From NCBI GenBank assembly GCA_030549775.1, contig CM060173.1, positions 67,977,867 to 68,041,866 on the forward strand: a stretch of 64,000 bases of DNA, read 5' to 3'. Origin of the DNA: Tamarix chinensis. Taxonomy: Eukaryota; Streptophyta; Magnoliopsida; Caryophyllales; Tamaricaceae. The notes under the pieces are model-generated. The model was not told where the DNA came from. It did not search any database and saw only the letters and a list, made by a program, of their open reading frames with translations. A program made the position numbers and the translations under genes. This document shows, in pieces, positions 45,860 to 60,120 of the stretch. Each line of letters opens with the position of its first letter. Position 1 is the stretch's first letter.

Positions 45860-46657
45860 TTATCTTTCTTAATATTGGAGCATATTATATTAAATGTTTT
45901 TGATAATATGTCTATGCTTGGTATTGAAAATAATTCAAGTTGTTCTTGTAGGTTTGTTACATATTTTTAAGGAGAAGATGTTAACACACCTTAAAATGTA
46001 AAAGCATTCAGAGCATGTAAGACTATGGCAAACATGGGATGATACTTTACAACAAGAAGATATGGTGATGATTATCATTAGTTGTATTAAATTTTTGTAA
46101 ACCCTAAGTGTATTTTATGTAAGCTAGGGTTTGATGTAATTTCATGTATGTACCATAGTTGTTTGTGTGGCTTTGTAATGTTAGTCATTAATATCATTTA
46201 GATGATGATGTTATGAATAAGTTTAGGTATTATATGGGCTTAATTCAAGTGAGAAAAGTTATCTTGGATTAAGAGGGGAGGCTAGCTTGTTTAAGGCCTT
46301 TAAAGTTGACTTCCTCCCTTATATATAGCCTACCTTGTACACCCATGGAAGAAAATGAAAGAACAAAAAATCATTTGAACAAAACTCAAGTCTAGCACTT
46401 GTTTACTCTCTCTTGGTGGAGTATTATCTGCATAGGAACTACCTGGGGCATTCCTTCATCATTCAAAGCTTTGAATAAGCACCCGCATTCAAAGAATTTC
46501 CCCCATCCAATCCACTATCATATGTGAAATTACCTAAAATTTTCGATGCTTATCTTCCCTTAAGCCATATTTTTGCACATGAACTTACATTTGCTGGATC
46601 TTGAAATCTAGAAGGAATCGATCCAATGTTTCCCTCCACCTTAATCTAGACAAATCA
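45802..46657 (+). repeat. E4 3' LTR
   Basis: Starts TGATGCAAGAGC after the PPT and ends near GACAAATCA. Direct repeat of 39797-40593, with numerous substitutions between the two. Confidence 0.85.
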
Positions 46658-48330
46658 GCTTTATTAAACCAGACCATGAATATTCTCAAACTTGTTGATG
46701 GGTTTGGACAAACTAGTCGACTATTCATATACCTATCCATCAATTCTATTGAATAGGTCATTGTGGTTTAGTAGAGAGTAGTACCAAGGTTTCTATAAGC
46801 TTATCAGTTGATGTGTTAGGTTAACTAGTCGATTGCTCTAAGAACTGATTGATCGGTTTGACCTAGAGCAGCTTCAAACCATTAGTTTCTTGCAGATTAT
46901 TTCTTATAAATCATCCTTAACAACATTAGAGCATGTATCGACATAGTTTAACACATTTTCAGCTATATTAATGTAGATATCTAACATTAAATCATCATTT
47001 CTTATTTTTATCATTTTTCATGCTTTTTGCTCAAATTATACAATATACCATCCAAATCACTTATGCAAGCTATATATATTAATGCCAACATACAGAATCA
47101 ACATAAAGGAACTCATATCATGCAAAAATATTCATTAATCATTTTAGAAGCGAGAGTCACTTAGTTGATGCAAGAATTTTTTTCCATAAATTAGAAATTC
47201 AAAGCTATGAAAATCTCAACTTTTAAAATCTTTAAATAATAAGTCTTAAACTAAAAAATTTAAAATAAAATCTTATTAATTTTTAAATATAAAATAGGAG
47301 AGGAAAAAAGACATACCACACTAAAACTAAAATAGGAAAATGCCTAACTAAACCATTCAACCTTTCTAGAAAATATAAGTCTTCCTTTCTTAACAACTAA
47401 AACAAGAGAAATTTAGGGAAAGAATCAAAGGAGTGTAAGAAATTTGACTACAAGGTTTGAGGTGCAGAAAAGAAGAAAGGTGAATACAAAGACTTAGGGA
47501 TTTTTTTGGTTGAATAAAAGGTGTGAAAACGGGGTGTTTGGGGTTATTTGTAGCCAAGTAACAAAGAGGAGTAACAGTGCGTTCATGAATAACTAGAAAT
47601 CCGAAGAAACTACTAGTTGAATTTGAGCTAAACAGACATATTTCATCTAAGATATGCTAATCTATTCTCTAGAGCTTAAATGGTGTTTCTAGAGAATGCT
47701 GGTCAATTAGGCCTAAATAAGAATTCATAAGAGAGGTAATAGAAGGTCAACGTGGAAGTAATATTCCAGCTTCTTAGAAATGTTCCTTGGATTGGAACAC
47801 TCATTCTCAAAAATGTGAAAAGGAAAGAGATAGAAGAAGATAAGGCTGAGATCATCTATCCCCATATTTTTCCCAATCGATATCCCGGTTGATCAGAGAT
47901 ACTATTTTTGGCTATATGCATCATCAAAATGCTTAAGAATCTATTAGGGAAAATTTGACATAGGTTGGTAAGGTTATATTTCAATATAAGAAATTTTGAA
48001 GAAAATCAATTTCAAAAAATATGTCCAACTCAAAAAACCAATCGATCAGTTTGGGCTGACAAGTGGACTGTTCTACAAACCATTTTATTGGTTCACTCAA
48101 CTAGTTGACCGGTTTAGTTTAGAAAAATCATTTTTCCAAAATAATGAATTAGTCAATTGGATCATGGAACTAGTAATTTAGTTCATTTGAAAAACTTAAA
48201 AAAAATTATTTTCAACCTTATTACAAACTAAATTTATTGAAAAATATAATCATAATATTAAATCAAATCAAAGACCCAAAATTTTACACAATTCTCATTC
48301 CAAATTTTGTAGACAATATAGGGTATTACA

Positions 48331-48670
48331 GCACTCCCTTTTTAAAGTGTTTGCATCCCTAAAGCGTATAGAAATCGAATCACATTATATAACACATAGT
48401 AAGAACACGGTTTACCACCTCCTTAATGTAAATGTTTACACTAAGGTAACAAGCTATGAAAATAAATCTAGATAGTTGGCTAGAATTTCCTCCATAGCCT
48501 CCCATATAGCCTCCTATATACCATGTTGTGACTACAAATCCATTACCAATGAGATGGTCATAGCACACATCTTTCTCGTCTTTGTGTTTAGAATGCTCAT
48601 CGATGCTCTTCATATGTAAAAGACACATCAAGCATTGGAAACTCCTATCAGATAACATGAAAGTAAGATT
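48331..48670 (-). pseudogene. E6 pol C-terminal end and PPT
   Basis: The minus strand reads a segment like HGI.EAIWEAMEEILANYLDLF, corresponding to the Tekay motif HG.EEATWE.EEEM...YP.LF. It ends RFRDANTLKREC next to the LTR, matching the FxDANxLxxG end typical of these polyproteins. The frame is broken by stops. The purine run AAAAAGGGAG just before the LTR is the PPT. The rest of the integrase is missing upstream, where LTR fragments of opposite orientation begin. Confidence 0.7.
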
Positions 48671-48679
48671 TTATTTAAA

Positions 48680-50945
48680 AAAAGAAATGGAAAAGAGGAT
48701 TGGAAATTTGAGATAAAATAAGTTATCTTGGTTTATTATTTGATAAGTACTATAGAAATTTAACTAAACCGTCAACTTTAACTTTAACTTGCATAAATAG
48801 AGCAGTTTAATAAGTTTTAAAAATATATTAATTAATCTATAGAAAAATAGATTGGTTGAACAAACCAATTGGTGTTTTTTCCAAGCTTAGTAACTTTATC
48901 ATCCTTGATTTTTACTTTAAATTTGGAACCTACTATTCTAAATTTGAATTACTTCCTATGTAATTTAGAACCATTTTTTCCATTTTCCTTATCTTTTCTA
49001 TGGTTTTTGATAGAAAAATAATAGGATGACTTCATCCTTTGTGTTCTCCTTCCTCTACCTTTTATAAAACCTTAAAATGAATTATTTGTTCTAAATAATA
49101 TCTTCTCAATAAATGGATTTGTTTCCCAAGTTGATCTATATATTTAGCTTTCCAAAAATAACCATTTGAGCTCTAGGAGAATTTTATATTTTTCCATCAT
49201 AAATTATCCTTGTATGGTTCGAATTCAAATTGTAAAATTTAGTTCTCCATCTATTAGAACTATTAGCATTATTCCTTAAGCAATTTTCTTGTCCTAAATA
49301 ACCCTAATCTCCTTTCACTTTACTTATTTCCCAAAACCAAATACACTTTGTGTCTCCACATTGGTATTCCTCTTTCATCATGAATTTTTTGCCACATGTG
49401 ATTCATTTAACTTATTAGATCCTTTCTCCAAATCCCTCTAATTTTTTATTAAGTAGGAAATAGTTAGGTTTGGGAAAAAGTTGAGTTTTATTCTTGGCTA
49501 ATTTTCTTTGAATCTTTAAATGGTGGTAGAATCTATTTTCTTTCTCAAAATTCATATTTTGTGATTCATTAGAAATATAAGAAGGTTTTAATGTTTCAAT
49601 ATCATATTTTTAAGGTTTGAGATTTGAAATCTTTCAGATAAAGGTTTTACTTTCTTATTATCGAATTGCCTTAGGATTTCAGGTAAGTTACTCTCACATT
49701 TGAAATATCTTATGAGTAAGCATGTGAGCTAGTGTACACTATTAAATTATAATATTTTCATGCCTATGTGTTATTATTGGTATCTTGGTGATGCATGTCA
49801 GAATATTTAAGACTTATGAGGACAAGTATGAGTTATAAAAAAATATTGTTGATTTTATATAAATGCAGCATAACTAGTAGATGAGCATATGTTACCTTTA
49901 TTTTTTGAATGTTAACGTCATGGTTTTGATATGTTTGAATTTTATAGATTTAATTGCATTTCAAATTCTTATAGTAAGTTGTTTGGTGGGAAACCATTCA
50001 CCTAGCTAAGACAAACCAATCAACTGGTTCTAAGAATAGTTAGCTAGCTAGCAAAATAAATCAATTGGGTTGTGTGTAATAAATTTTGTTTCTCTATGGT
50101 TAAAACCATAAATTAGTTTATTGAAACTAACTAATGAGGTTCACTACACCAATTTTTTGGTTTCATGAGGAAACCTAGGGTTTTGTAGAGCTAAATCAAT
50201 CAACCTATTAGCTTAAATTGATCAACCTATTAGGAAAAAGATCAATGCTTTTCTTTTCCCTTAAACTCTATATAGTTTAAGACTATATATTATGCTATAA
50301 CTTGATTTGTTAATGGTGAGAAAAAAATTCTTGGTGTGAACCAACTAACTTGTTGGATGGATTTATTAGTTCATAATCCATGGTATCAACAATAACCTTT
50401 TTTATGGGGATTTAATGGGAAAATTAGAGTATGCATGTTATTATGCTACAAATGAATTAATGAGTCTATGTTGTTCGAATTAGTAGATTATATTAATATA
50501 TGGATTAAACATGGCTATGAATTAATGGAATTTCTACCACATAGGTTGAAAGAAAATAATGGACAAGGTGCAATGATTTTATGGATTTATTGCTTGATTG
50601 TTAACCTCATATGATAACAAAATAATCACATGCAGTAAAAGGTGAATGAGTAGTTCAAGAGTCTATATTACTCCATCCTTGATTGAATACTGGGAGTTAG
50701 TCAGCCTTTGGATTTATATGGTACTTTTGGGTAGGATTGTAGTAGATCTCATTGCTATACCTATAGCAGACACCGATGGTGTACCAAGGATATTGATTAT
50801 AGAGGGCTAGGTGGCCTAGGTTGTTTAATTTGGCTTTGTATAGGACTTGATTTCCATTGGTGGTTACTTAGCTACGATCAGGTTTTATCTCCATTAGTGG
50901 TTAATTGGCTTTGATAAGACTTTATCTCCAAATTCACCATTAGAG
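48680..50945 (+). repeat. Opposite-orientation LTR fragment, copy 1
   Basis: Reverse-complement similarity to the LTR at 55201-59727 (for example GGTTAGATTTGGGAAAA against its complement near 58830). The part from about 49150 is repeated head to tail at 50946-52745 with a ~1.78 kb offset. Shared phrases include CATGTGAGCTAGT, GTGATGCATGT and GGACTTGAT. Confidence 0.65.
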
Positions 50946-52745
50946 CTTTAGGAGGAAGTCACTCTATCCTTGAAAAAATAAAGATGTATGGTCTGAATTC
51001 AAATGGTCAAATTTAACTTTTGATTGTTACAATTCTCTCCTTCATTATTTAGTTGGTTCTTTAGTTATAAGTAATCCCAATCAAGTTTATTCTTTATGAC
51101 TTTTTAACCACAAAAAATAATCCAGGTTTCCATATTTTTATTCCCATTTTATTCATTAATTCATACATCTAATGGATTGTTTTACCTCTTTTAATCCTTT
51201 TTCTATCACTCTCTTTTTTTATCCTTAAGTTAGACAGAGTTAGATTTGGGAAAATTTTTATCCTTTTTTCCTACTTATTTTTGTGGAATCTCCTTGGGGA
51301 TAGTAGATTTTATTTTACATCCCAAAATTTTGTATTTCATTATTTATGAGTATAATAACAAGTTTTTTGAGTTTTAATCCCATATTTTTTAAGGTTTTTA
51401 AAGTTAAAATATTTTAAATAAATATATTTCTTTCTTAAATTGGAATTGTGCTTAACTATCAAGTAAGTTAGTCTATCCTTTAAAATGTTGTATGACTTAC
51501 CATGTGAGCTAGTTTAATATGTGAAATTGTAATATTCGTGTGCCTATGTGGTGTTTTTTTTAATCTTCGTGATGCATGTTAGAATATTCAAGAGTTAAGA
51601 GGATAAGGATGAGATCATGTAAATTATGATTGATTCACCATGATTAGAATATGAAAAAGTGTTACCTCAGTTTATGTAAATAGTCATGTTATTACTTTGA
51701 TATGGTTATATTTTAGAGACTTAATCACATATATAATGCTTGTAATATGTTTTATGGGAACAAATCAATCCACTTGTTAAGCAAAATCGATTGACATGTT
51801 CTTAAAGTAGTCAACTAGTGAGCTTAACCAATCAAGTTGATTGTTTTCAAAGAATTTCTTTCCTCTCTATATTAACCCATTAACTAATTTATGATAAACA
51901 ATTAACTAGTCTGTGAAAACTTGACTATCTTGAGAAAACTAACTGACTAGTTTTGAGAGGAACCTTAAGGTTTGGCGGAGCTAAACTAATTGATCCATTT
52001 AGCTAGACATTGTCAATTTTATTTATCTTTAACTTAGTATGATTTGAGACTGGATATTATGCTATAACACAAATATTTAATGATGATAACACACTTCTTG
52101 GCATGATTCAACTAACCAATTGGATGTATTATCTAATTCATAATTCAAGCCATTAATAATAAGTGATTATGAAGGGTTATAAAGGGAAATTTTGAGTTTG
52201 TATGATATAATGTAATGAATGGATGGCATAATCCAAATTCTTGCGTAGGTGGATTGTCTTAAAGGATGGATTACACTTGTATAACAACTAATGGAGGTCC
52301 CATAACACAGGTTGATGGGAAGGAATGGTTAAGATTGAATTTTTACATTGACATGTTGCTTAATTATTTAGATGGGCCTTATGTGGTAACATAATCATAT
52401 AGAATAAAACACTAATAACTATAAGTGAAAGATGATGGAGGAATACATGGATTTAGCTGAGTAGATCATCGATTAGCTACAAACGGTTTGAATGCCTTTG
52501 GGTTTTTATGGTGCCTTTATGCAGTATTTCGAGTAGGATCCTTGTAGATCCCAGCACTTTACCTACTCTAGAAACTAATGATGAGTGAAGGGGTATCATT
52601 AGTAAAGTTTATGGTAACCTAGGTGGTTTATTTTGGCATTAAAAAGGACTTGATGCCCATCTGTTATTGCTTGCATTTAGCTAGACTTCATGTACATTTG
52701 TGGTTATTTAGCTTTGGGCTTTATTTTTAAGAGGAATATGTCACC
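50946..52745 (+). repeat. Opposite-orientation LTR fragment, copy 2
   Basis: Second copy of the ~1.78 kb unit. Both copies stop at the same internal LTR position (AGGA..TGTCAC or AGGAAGTCAC), about 1.3 kb short of the LTR end. They are therefore a tandem duplication of a truncated LTR rather than two complete LTRs. Confidence 0.6.
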
Positions 52746-52749
52746 ACTC

Positions 52750-55200
52750 TCCCATGCCACATCAACGAGTAAAGAAGCCATGCTTAGAAGCAACGCGATA
52801 TGCTTCAAAAACACTTAATCAACTTGATAACATGAGCATTGGGGATCTAGTAAAATGTCACTTTAACTCATCAAAGGCTTCACCATACTCTTTTCTCACA
52901 AAAATTGTGTAGCCTTCCTCAGCAAATTAGTCAACGGACAAGTGACCCACTAAAATTGCACATCTCCTTGACCAAAAACTTCTCAAACATGGAACAATCC
53001 ATTTCGCTACCTCCCTTTGAAATTACATGCCTATGGAAAGCCACTTGATCCATCTTAAACTCAAACATTGAAATCTTATCATATGAACTGTGTGTTATTA
53101 ATAATGTTATGATTTGTTATGGATGTTTTTCATGCTTCTATCAATCACTACAGTAGACGAGGATGAAATGGATGAACCCCATAAAGAAATGAAACAAAAT
53201 TTCTGAAAATTTTGTTTCATGAGAGAGATGAATGCTTCTTGTGCATTAGTGAGTCTGGAAGGCATTATGATGAACTTATAATGACCATATTTTATCTGAA
53301 ATGTTATCTTTAGAATATGATGCTCTGCTATCCTAAACCAATGATATTGTGAACGAAGATTAATCATAGAGAACACTAAGGCTCCTCTTTATTTTTCATA
53401 TAGATCAATAATCTTAGACAATAGTTAACAATTATTCACCATAACTTGATTCAATCATTAGTTTTTTATGAACAATATTAGGGTATCATGATTCTCCTTT
53501 ACAAACAATACTGGCACCATCCAAGGAGATATATATAGTCAAATATATCCCTTCTCCACAAACTATTCTAATTGATCCTTAAGCTCCACTATCTCTATTA
53601 GTGTCATGTGGTATGATCCCTTGGATATTGGTTCCATCCCTACGAACACATCCATCGTAAAATCAACATATCAAACAGGCACCATAACCAGAACCTCATT
53701 AGGAAACACATCGAGAAAGTCTCGTATCACTACAATTTTCTCTAGTGATGTCTCATTGACCTCAGTATCTCTAACATTGCACATGAAGAGTGTATACCCT
53801 TTATAAACAAGGACACTCATAACAATTGCCAATACGACCTTTATTTGTCATTTAGCCTCATACTTCCTATAGGAGACTTAACACCCTTTAGTTTTGAAAG
53901 AACCACACACTCCTACATATAATCTATCAATGCTCATTACTTCCTCAACATTTCCATTCTAATAATCACATCATACTCCTATATTTCAAGTTCCATATGA
54001 TCTAAAGGAAACTCTACTTGACCAATCATCAAGGACAAACCTTTATAGAGCCTATACCACTCAATCTTATCTCCTAAGGGCAAAAAAATAGAGGTGGAAA
54101 TACTCTAATAAGAAGATAAAATAGCTTTAGCTATGACTACAGATGATATAAAAGGATACAATGCACTATAGTAAAAAAATACATATGCTCAAAGGGTTGA
54201 CACAATAAGCATTCTAATTACTAAACCAACCTAACCCTCTGTCTTAGTTTGGCTAATCATATTTAGGCGTCCTCTCAATGTAATCTTAGTAGCACTAGCT
54301 TAACCATAACCGTACTAAAATAGGTTAGCCTTTTGATCCATAGGCTCAATGGTATGCCTAATAATAATAGGTGCGGAGGGAGGAACTCTAAGAGTCTCTA
54401 GTTGTGGCTACGATATAGATCTCATGCTTTGAGCTCAAGATTAACCTCTCTAAACACTACTACCTTAGACATGACACTTATCAACTTTGTGTCCCACTAT
54501 ACCACTTCAAGGCAATTCACCATGTTTATTTGATAAACCCCTTCGTCATGATCTACTTTCTAATACTTGTAGTGTAATGCCTCTCCTCAATATGTCCCCG
54601 AAACTCACTTCCCACACGAGGTGCTGACCTTATACTCTAGCTAAACCCAGGCAGCATGGTACCCCCAAAGTTGGCTTCTTCCTACCACAAGGAGAGTGGC
54701 AACCCTCCAACTTCATCTTGCGACTGAAATAGGAAGCCTCCAAGGCCTACTTATATATACTCTAACAAGGTCTAGAAAGGTAGATCCGACCAAAAACTCT
54801 TGATATCTTATCCCCAAGCCAATCTAGAATAGTAAATCTGCATCACCTCACTAACCTCTACCTTTGGAGCAAAGTAGACAAAGTCCATGAACCTCTTGTA
54901 GTATGCTATTATTGATATACCTCCTAGCCGAAGGACCTTAAACTAGTCCTACTTCTTCATGCAAATATGAGTGATGGAAAATAGAGTTTAAAGCACCTTT
55001 GGAAGGCTCCCCATACATTAGGCTCTCTACCTCTATGTAGGATGATGCTCCACCATGTGTCTCTTCTTTCCTTTAGGTAGTATACTACGACATCGACTCT
55101 CTGGCCTAATGGATAACCATAACTGATAAAAGTTCTTATCCATGTCTCTAACCTATCTATGCATGATTTTAGGGTTCTCCTAAACCTTAAATATTGATGG
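52750..55200 (-). pseudogene. E6 gag-protease-RT-RNase H fragment
   Basis: Gag at 55200-54957: CIDRLETWIRTFISYGYPLG, then VDVVVYYLKERRDTWW and a YFPS segment, the Tekay gag signature (W.....F, AVYYL..EA..WW). A degraded stretch through protease (54000-53820) follows. RT at 53376-53107: FSMINLRSQYHWFRIAEHHI, then YGHYKFIIMPSRLTNAQEAF, aligning with [15 protein letters not shown] and [20 protein letters not shown]. Then FHRHVISKGG (connection) and a short RNase H start. Many stops. It is cut on the low side by the reversed LTR fragments and on the high side by a nested LTR. Confidence 0.78.
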
Positions 55201-58200
55201 TGTAATACACCCATTTTCAAATGCAAAAACATTTTATTTTAAAAATTTGTAGATATGGAAATACAACACTATCTTATGAAAATTGGGCTATAACTGATGC
55301 ATCTAATGCAATATAGGCAACTTATATGAGACATAAAGCTAAGTATCAAACCAATAAAGCACCAAGAAAAACTAGAATTCACAAAAAAATACATAAAGGT
55401 ACAAAATTCATGGTTTAAAACCCAAGGTTATATAAAAATTTGAAATTTGTACAAAGGTACACAGGATGAAAACATAAACCAAAAACCCAAGGCTATATAA
55501 TCATTAAAAATTAGTACAAATATGAACTAGATGAAAACATAAAATAGAGAAAATCAATTTCAAAGGATGATGCCTCGGTCACTAAATGACCAGAGTAAAA
55601 GTCTCTAGGAATGTGTAAGCTCAACAACCCAACCATGTTAAAGATGGGGATGGAGTACTCACTAGTCATCGTTGAAAACCTATATAAGACCTCTTTCTTG
55701 TTGGATTGAATAGGAAATTACAACAACAACCCCCTTAGCATGATCACACACTGATAAAAACAATCTACTACTAATGTAGATTAGGGTATAGATAAGATGC
55801 ACACCGCTTATTCATCGTATGACACTCTAAAAGGCACATGTAATTCTTTTACTATGATATTCACATGCTATCACACGAAATCATATATATAGTAGTGGGA
55901 CATGCAAGGAATTCATTCTATAGAATATAGGTAAGATACACACCGCTTACTTATCGTATGACACTCCAAAAGGTACATGTAAGACTTCTAATATGACATT
56001 TACATGCTATCACACCTAATCATATGTATAGCAATGGGATATTCAAGGAATTCATATGACACCACATGTTGAAGACATAAATATATATATAATGATAGGT
56101 ATACCATATTATAAGTTTATAACAACACATGATTGGTAAAACAATGGAGGAAAAATGGTGTTAAAAAATTTACTTATCAACCATCGGTTATCGTCTTTGG
56201 TTTGAGTGATCATATCATTCCTATTATTTCATCTTAACTACCACTAAACATGATTGTACACTAACTCATATCATAAGTGGTGTGAGTTCTTAAATACTAA
56301 AGAGGAAAACCAAGTGTCATTTTAGTTAAATAATCATATCAGGATTGACTATAGAATATGATAAGGCTAATTTAATACATATTAATGTTTTTCTTGGTTA
56401 TTATCTTACATTAGATGAACATAAAACTCCTTTATCAAATTATTGAGAAATAGGTGGGATTATACAACATTGTCTTTCAATAACTATAGAAGTTAAAAAA
56501 AAACGGGCATAAAGTATCGACTCTTGCCAAAGTAAACTTGTGGACATAAGTCCCTCCTCATGCCATAGTAACATGGTGGACATCAGTCCAAGATAACACA
56601 AAAATAACCTTGTGGGAATAACTCTTGGGTCATGTGAAAGTAACCATCATGAATGACTACACCCTTTAGTATCGATACCCCAAAGAACATCATTAATATC
56701 TAGAGTAGGAAAGGCACCAATACCATCTAGGATCATTGAGGATAATGTTTGAAGATGAAACACATGAACCTAGACTAATATTTGGTAGCTAATCAAGGAT
56801 TGAGTAATCTATACCTATAATAATGCTCATTACACTTTAAGAGATTATTATCTTGTTAGTTCAAGGTCACATAAAACTCCAACGATAATATCATATCATG
56901 TAAGATTCATTTAAATCCAAGAGCAATCATATAAGGTTCTAAAATCATCTAGTGTTTCTAGTCAGGTTATTTTAAGTGATCAACCCCCTACATGATCAAC
57001 TAGGCCAAAAACCAAAAATATTAATATCGAACATAATGTCAAAGCCAACATTTGATTTGCAATTAATTTCCTTATTCATAATTCAAATCTAGGTTAAGCT
57101 TAGGGCTAAATTCAATGCTATAGTTTTGTTACTTAACCATAGTTTTACTTTACATTAAATAATTTTCCAAGTTAATCGTTAAGGCCAAAGTCGAATATCT
57201 AATTGGAGCTCAACTAAAGCCCAATTCCAGCCCTTACTATATATCCATTTATCTCAAAATCCCAGTGAATGTCAACTTATGGCCATTATATAAGTCCATG
57301 TTGTTTTCTGCCATTCTTGCTAAGTCATCTCAAATAATAACAATCAACATTTTTAGGCTATGGTACAAGTCAATAGAAGTATATTAGCCATTATTATAAT
57401 TCATTACATAGATCCTAGCTATAGGAAGATCCATTTATATCCATTTAATCTTCCACTCTTGTCATGATTAAGGAAAATGCCTAATTGTTAGGTTAAGTCA
57501 ATATTGGTCAACTAGGATAATTTTTCTCTTTACTATCTTTAATCCATAAATTAACTTAGTTAATCTAAGTAAAATTATAGATACTAGCATCTTACATCAC
57601 CATACATACATATGGAAATGCAAATATCACACAAGGAACAAAATAATAAGACATGTAACACTAGCCGAGACTAATGCATAGGTTTCCAATAACTAATTAA
57701 TCAGTCATACAAACTAGTTGACTGGTTCCATGTATTAATCAATTGGTCAGGAGACTACCAAATCTTCATCGTGGTGTTGAATGCACTAAATATTCAACCC
57801 TATCAATTGATTTTCCTAAAGAAACATGTTAATTGGTTTGTTTCAATTGCTTAATGGATATAAGCAGAGGTTAAGACTACTGGGTCATAGACTAACAAGT
57901 TAATTGGTTGACAGAACCCATCAACTATTCTATTGACCAGTCTATTAGTTTAGTCATACTAGAGGATGGGTTTAACCCAAGACTAAGAAAAAAGAAGTTA
58001 TAGGTCAAACTTTTGATGAGTCTACTAGATAAGTCGATTAGTTTCTTATACCAATCGATCAACCATAGAGATCATTCAATCAGTTATAGAGAAATCAACT
58101 CCAACCAAACACACTTACACACAATTAAATTTCATAATCCTTATTCAATCAATACAAACATCAATCACATGTCATCAAAGCTTCTTAACATGCCATATTA

Positions 58201-59727
58201 ATTGGTTCACAAGTAAAATATTGAAACCATGCTAAGAATCTCCTAAAAATCATACATTCAATTTATTAACTTAGAAGACCTAGTAAATCATGCATCATGT
58301 TCTCCTCATCCATGGTCGTTATGCACACAATCTATACACCATTTTATATAAGCAAATATAGTTGAGATGCTTAGATTATTATGCTTAGCTACTAAATCAA
58401 AATCATACCTACAAGGCTTATGTACACAAAATATCAATTACACATCTTACCATTTATTCTCAATAATAACAAGTTTAGCCATGATTTCATCTCTAATACT
58501 TATGCTTCCACATAAATGCAAAACATATGCTACTCTTACCGATACCATTTTCTATAAAATAGGGAAGACAATGGTTTATCTCAAAAGAACTTAGCAACTT
58601 CACCAAAAAGAGAAAGAATTCTTTGAATATCCAAATCATTTTTCAAAACTAGAACACCTTTCATGAAAATAAGGTTTAAAACTTAATAAACCTTAAGAAT
58701 GATACAAAAATAGGATAAAACCATATAATGGGGATAGAAATTAGAGGGAAACCACATCCTTTAAAAAGAAAAAGAACCTAATAGATACAACCTAATCCCT
58801 CAATCTTTTTCCCAAATCTAACCTTGTCTTGTTTAAGAACAAAATAAGAATGATTTAGAGGAAAGAAAGATTAGAACCAATGAAAAAGGAAGAAAAGGGT
58901 GGTATAGCAAGTATGAAGAATAACTCAGAATTTCGGTGGTCACGAAAGGCGTAGAAATATTGAAGGATTTAATAATAACTAATAAGGAATTTTGATAAAG
59001 CAGAAGGATAGTGGGGTTTATAAATCAAGACCTAAAACCATAACCCAATTCTAAGCTTTAAAATGCACATTTTAGAGATTTAAAGCAGCTTAAATATTGT
59101 AAATTGAAATTTTTTAGGGAAATGCGCTTAAGAATTTTGAACATAAGAATGTGTCGAGATAAAAAGGATATGGAATCAAAGTCAATAGTATTAAGAGATT
59201 GAATGAATGTATCATTAGCTAAGGAATCTCACAAAATAGAGATATAAGGAAAAACAAGAAGATACGGCTCTAATATGAAGACAGTTACTTACGAGAAAGT
59301 ACCCATCAATGAATTCCTTAAAAATATATAAAATAGGTTTGATATATGAAAAGATTTATAAAATTATAAAAAAAACCTCTTAGACAGAAATCATCATGCT
59401 CCAAAACATTTGAGGAAGGATTCATAGTTAAAATTGAGGTTAAAGAATAACTAGTTTAGTCAAACTGATATACTTAAACACCAAACAAAATGATGAGTTT
59501 TTCAACTTTCAAAACAAAAATTTAGGGAAAAAATAATTCAATTTGTACATCCTAATTAATCGACTAGGTTTCCAATAAAACCATTTATCTTCCAAAAATC
59601 CAAATCAATCTTGACAAAAACCCTAGAAACCATGATTACACGTCCAAAATAAGACCAAACACATTTAGATCACAAACAAGTGCATAGATTAATACTCATT
59701 AAACACCATAAATAGTGGGGTATTATA
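55201..59727 (-). repeat. Nested solo LTR in E6 gag
   Basis: Starts TGTAATACACCC at 55201 and ends GTGGGGTATTATA near 59727, the inverted TGTAAYACCC ends shared by this LTR family. It interrupts the gag reading frame, with capsid-like codons right up to 55200. No element coding sequence of its own adjoins it. Flanking pentamers (gatgg before; ggtag or similar after) do not match cleanly, so the TSD is unproven. Confidence 0.6.
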
Positions 59728-59732
59728 GGTAG

Positions 59733-60117
59733 GTGATGATGACTAGCCCTCTTGAGCTAATTCTCTATAACTAGCGCTAGTATAAGTATAAATAGTGACT
59801 ATGGTTCTTAGATTTGATTTTCCATTTAAGAAATGAAAATCTCCATATATTCATCAATACACTTGTAACAGTAGTTAGGGATAACAAACCCTAAATAGTT
59901 GGGGGTAATTAGCAACAAATAATTTACTAAGTATGAAGACTCATGAAACAAATCGACATAGACTATCTATAACATATTCCAACCCACCCTCACATACACA
60001 CATTTTAGGTTTGAAAATACTTAAGCATTTAGTTAAATAATCGAATAGTTTGAAAATAAGTGCAAAAAACATGTGATATTGGTTAAAAGTACTTTAAAAT
60101 GAAATAACATTGAGACA
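59733..60117 (-). other. E6 leader and gag start region
   Basis: About 385 bp between the PBS and the nested LTR. It should hold the untranslated leader and the first gag codons, but no convincing frame can be read. Confidence 0.45.
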
Positions 60118-60120
60118 AAG

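Larger units (their letters stand above)
39797..46657 (+). mobile_element. E4: CRM-like Ty3/gypsy retrotransposon, nearly full length
   Basis: A 6.9 kb plus-strand element with 5' LTR 39797-40593, PBS, gag, protease, RT-RNase H, integrase, PPT and 3' LTR 45802-46657. It is the most complete CRM-like copy here and the reference for E1 and E2. All catalytic domains can be read in order, with a moderate number of stops and at least three frameshifts. No clear TSD is visible (attgg before, gcttt after), possibly from mutation. It interrupts the E6 3' LTR. Confidence 0.9.
37961..48330 (-). repeat. E6 3' LTR, interrupted by E4
   Basis: The high end reads GGGTATTACA at 48330 (minus strand TGTAATACCC), next to AAAAAGGGAGTGC, a PPT. 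The low end is near 37961, where AACCCCCATTTTTTACTAC resembles the TGTAACACCCCC...TTTTACTAC end of related LTRs. The two parts (37961-39796 and 46658-48330) sum to 3.5 kb. Both parts match 55201-59727 in the same orientation, for example repeated GGACATAAGTC phrases and the CAATTGGT/AGTTGAC-rich segment. Confidence 0.65.

Noticed and set aside
39792..46662. Target-site duplication for E4
   Set aside because: attgg and gcttt do not match under any nearby boundary choice, so no TSD is claimed.
53606..53806. 66-codon plus-strand frame
   Set aside because: Antisense to the E6 region between protease and RT, with no recognisable motif.
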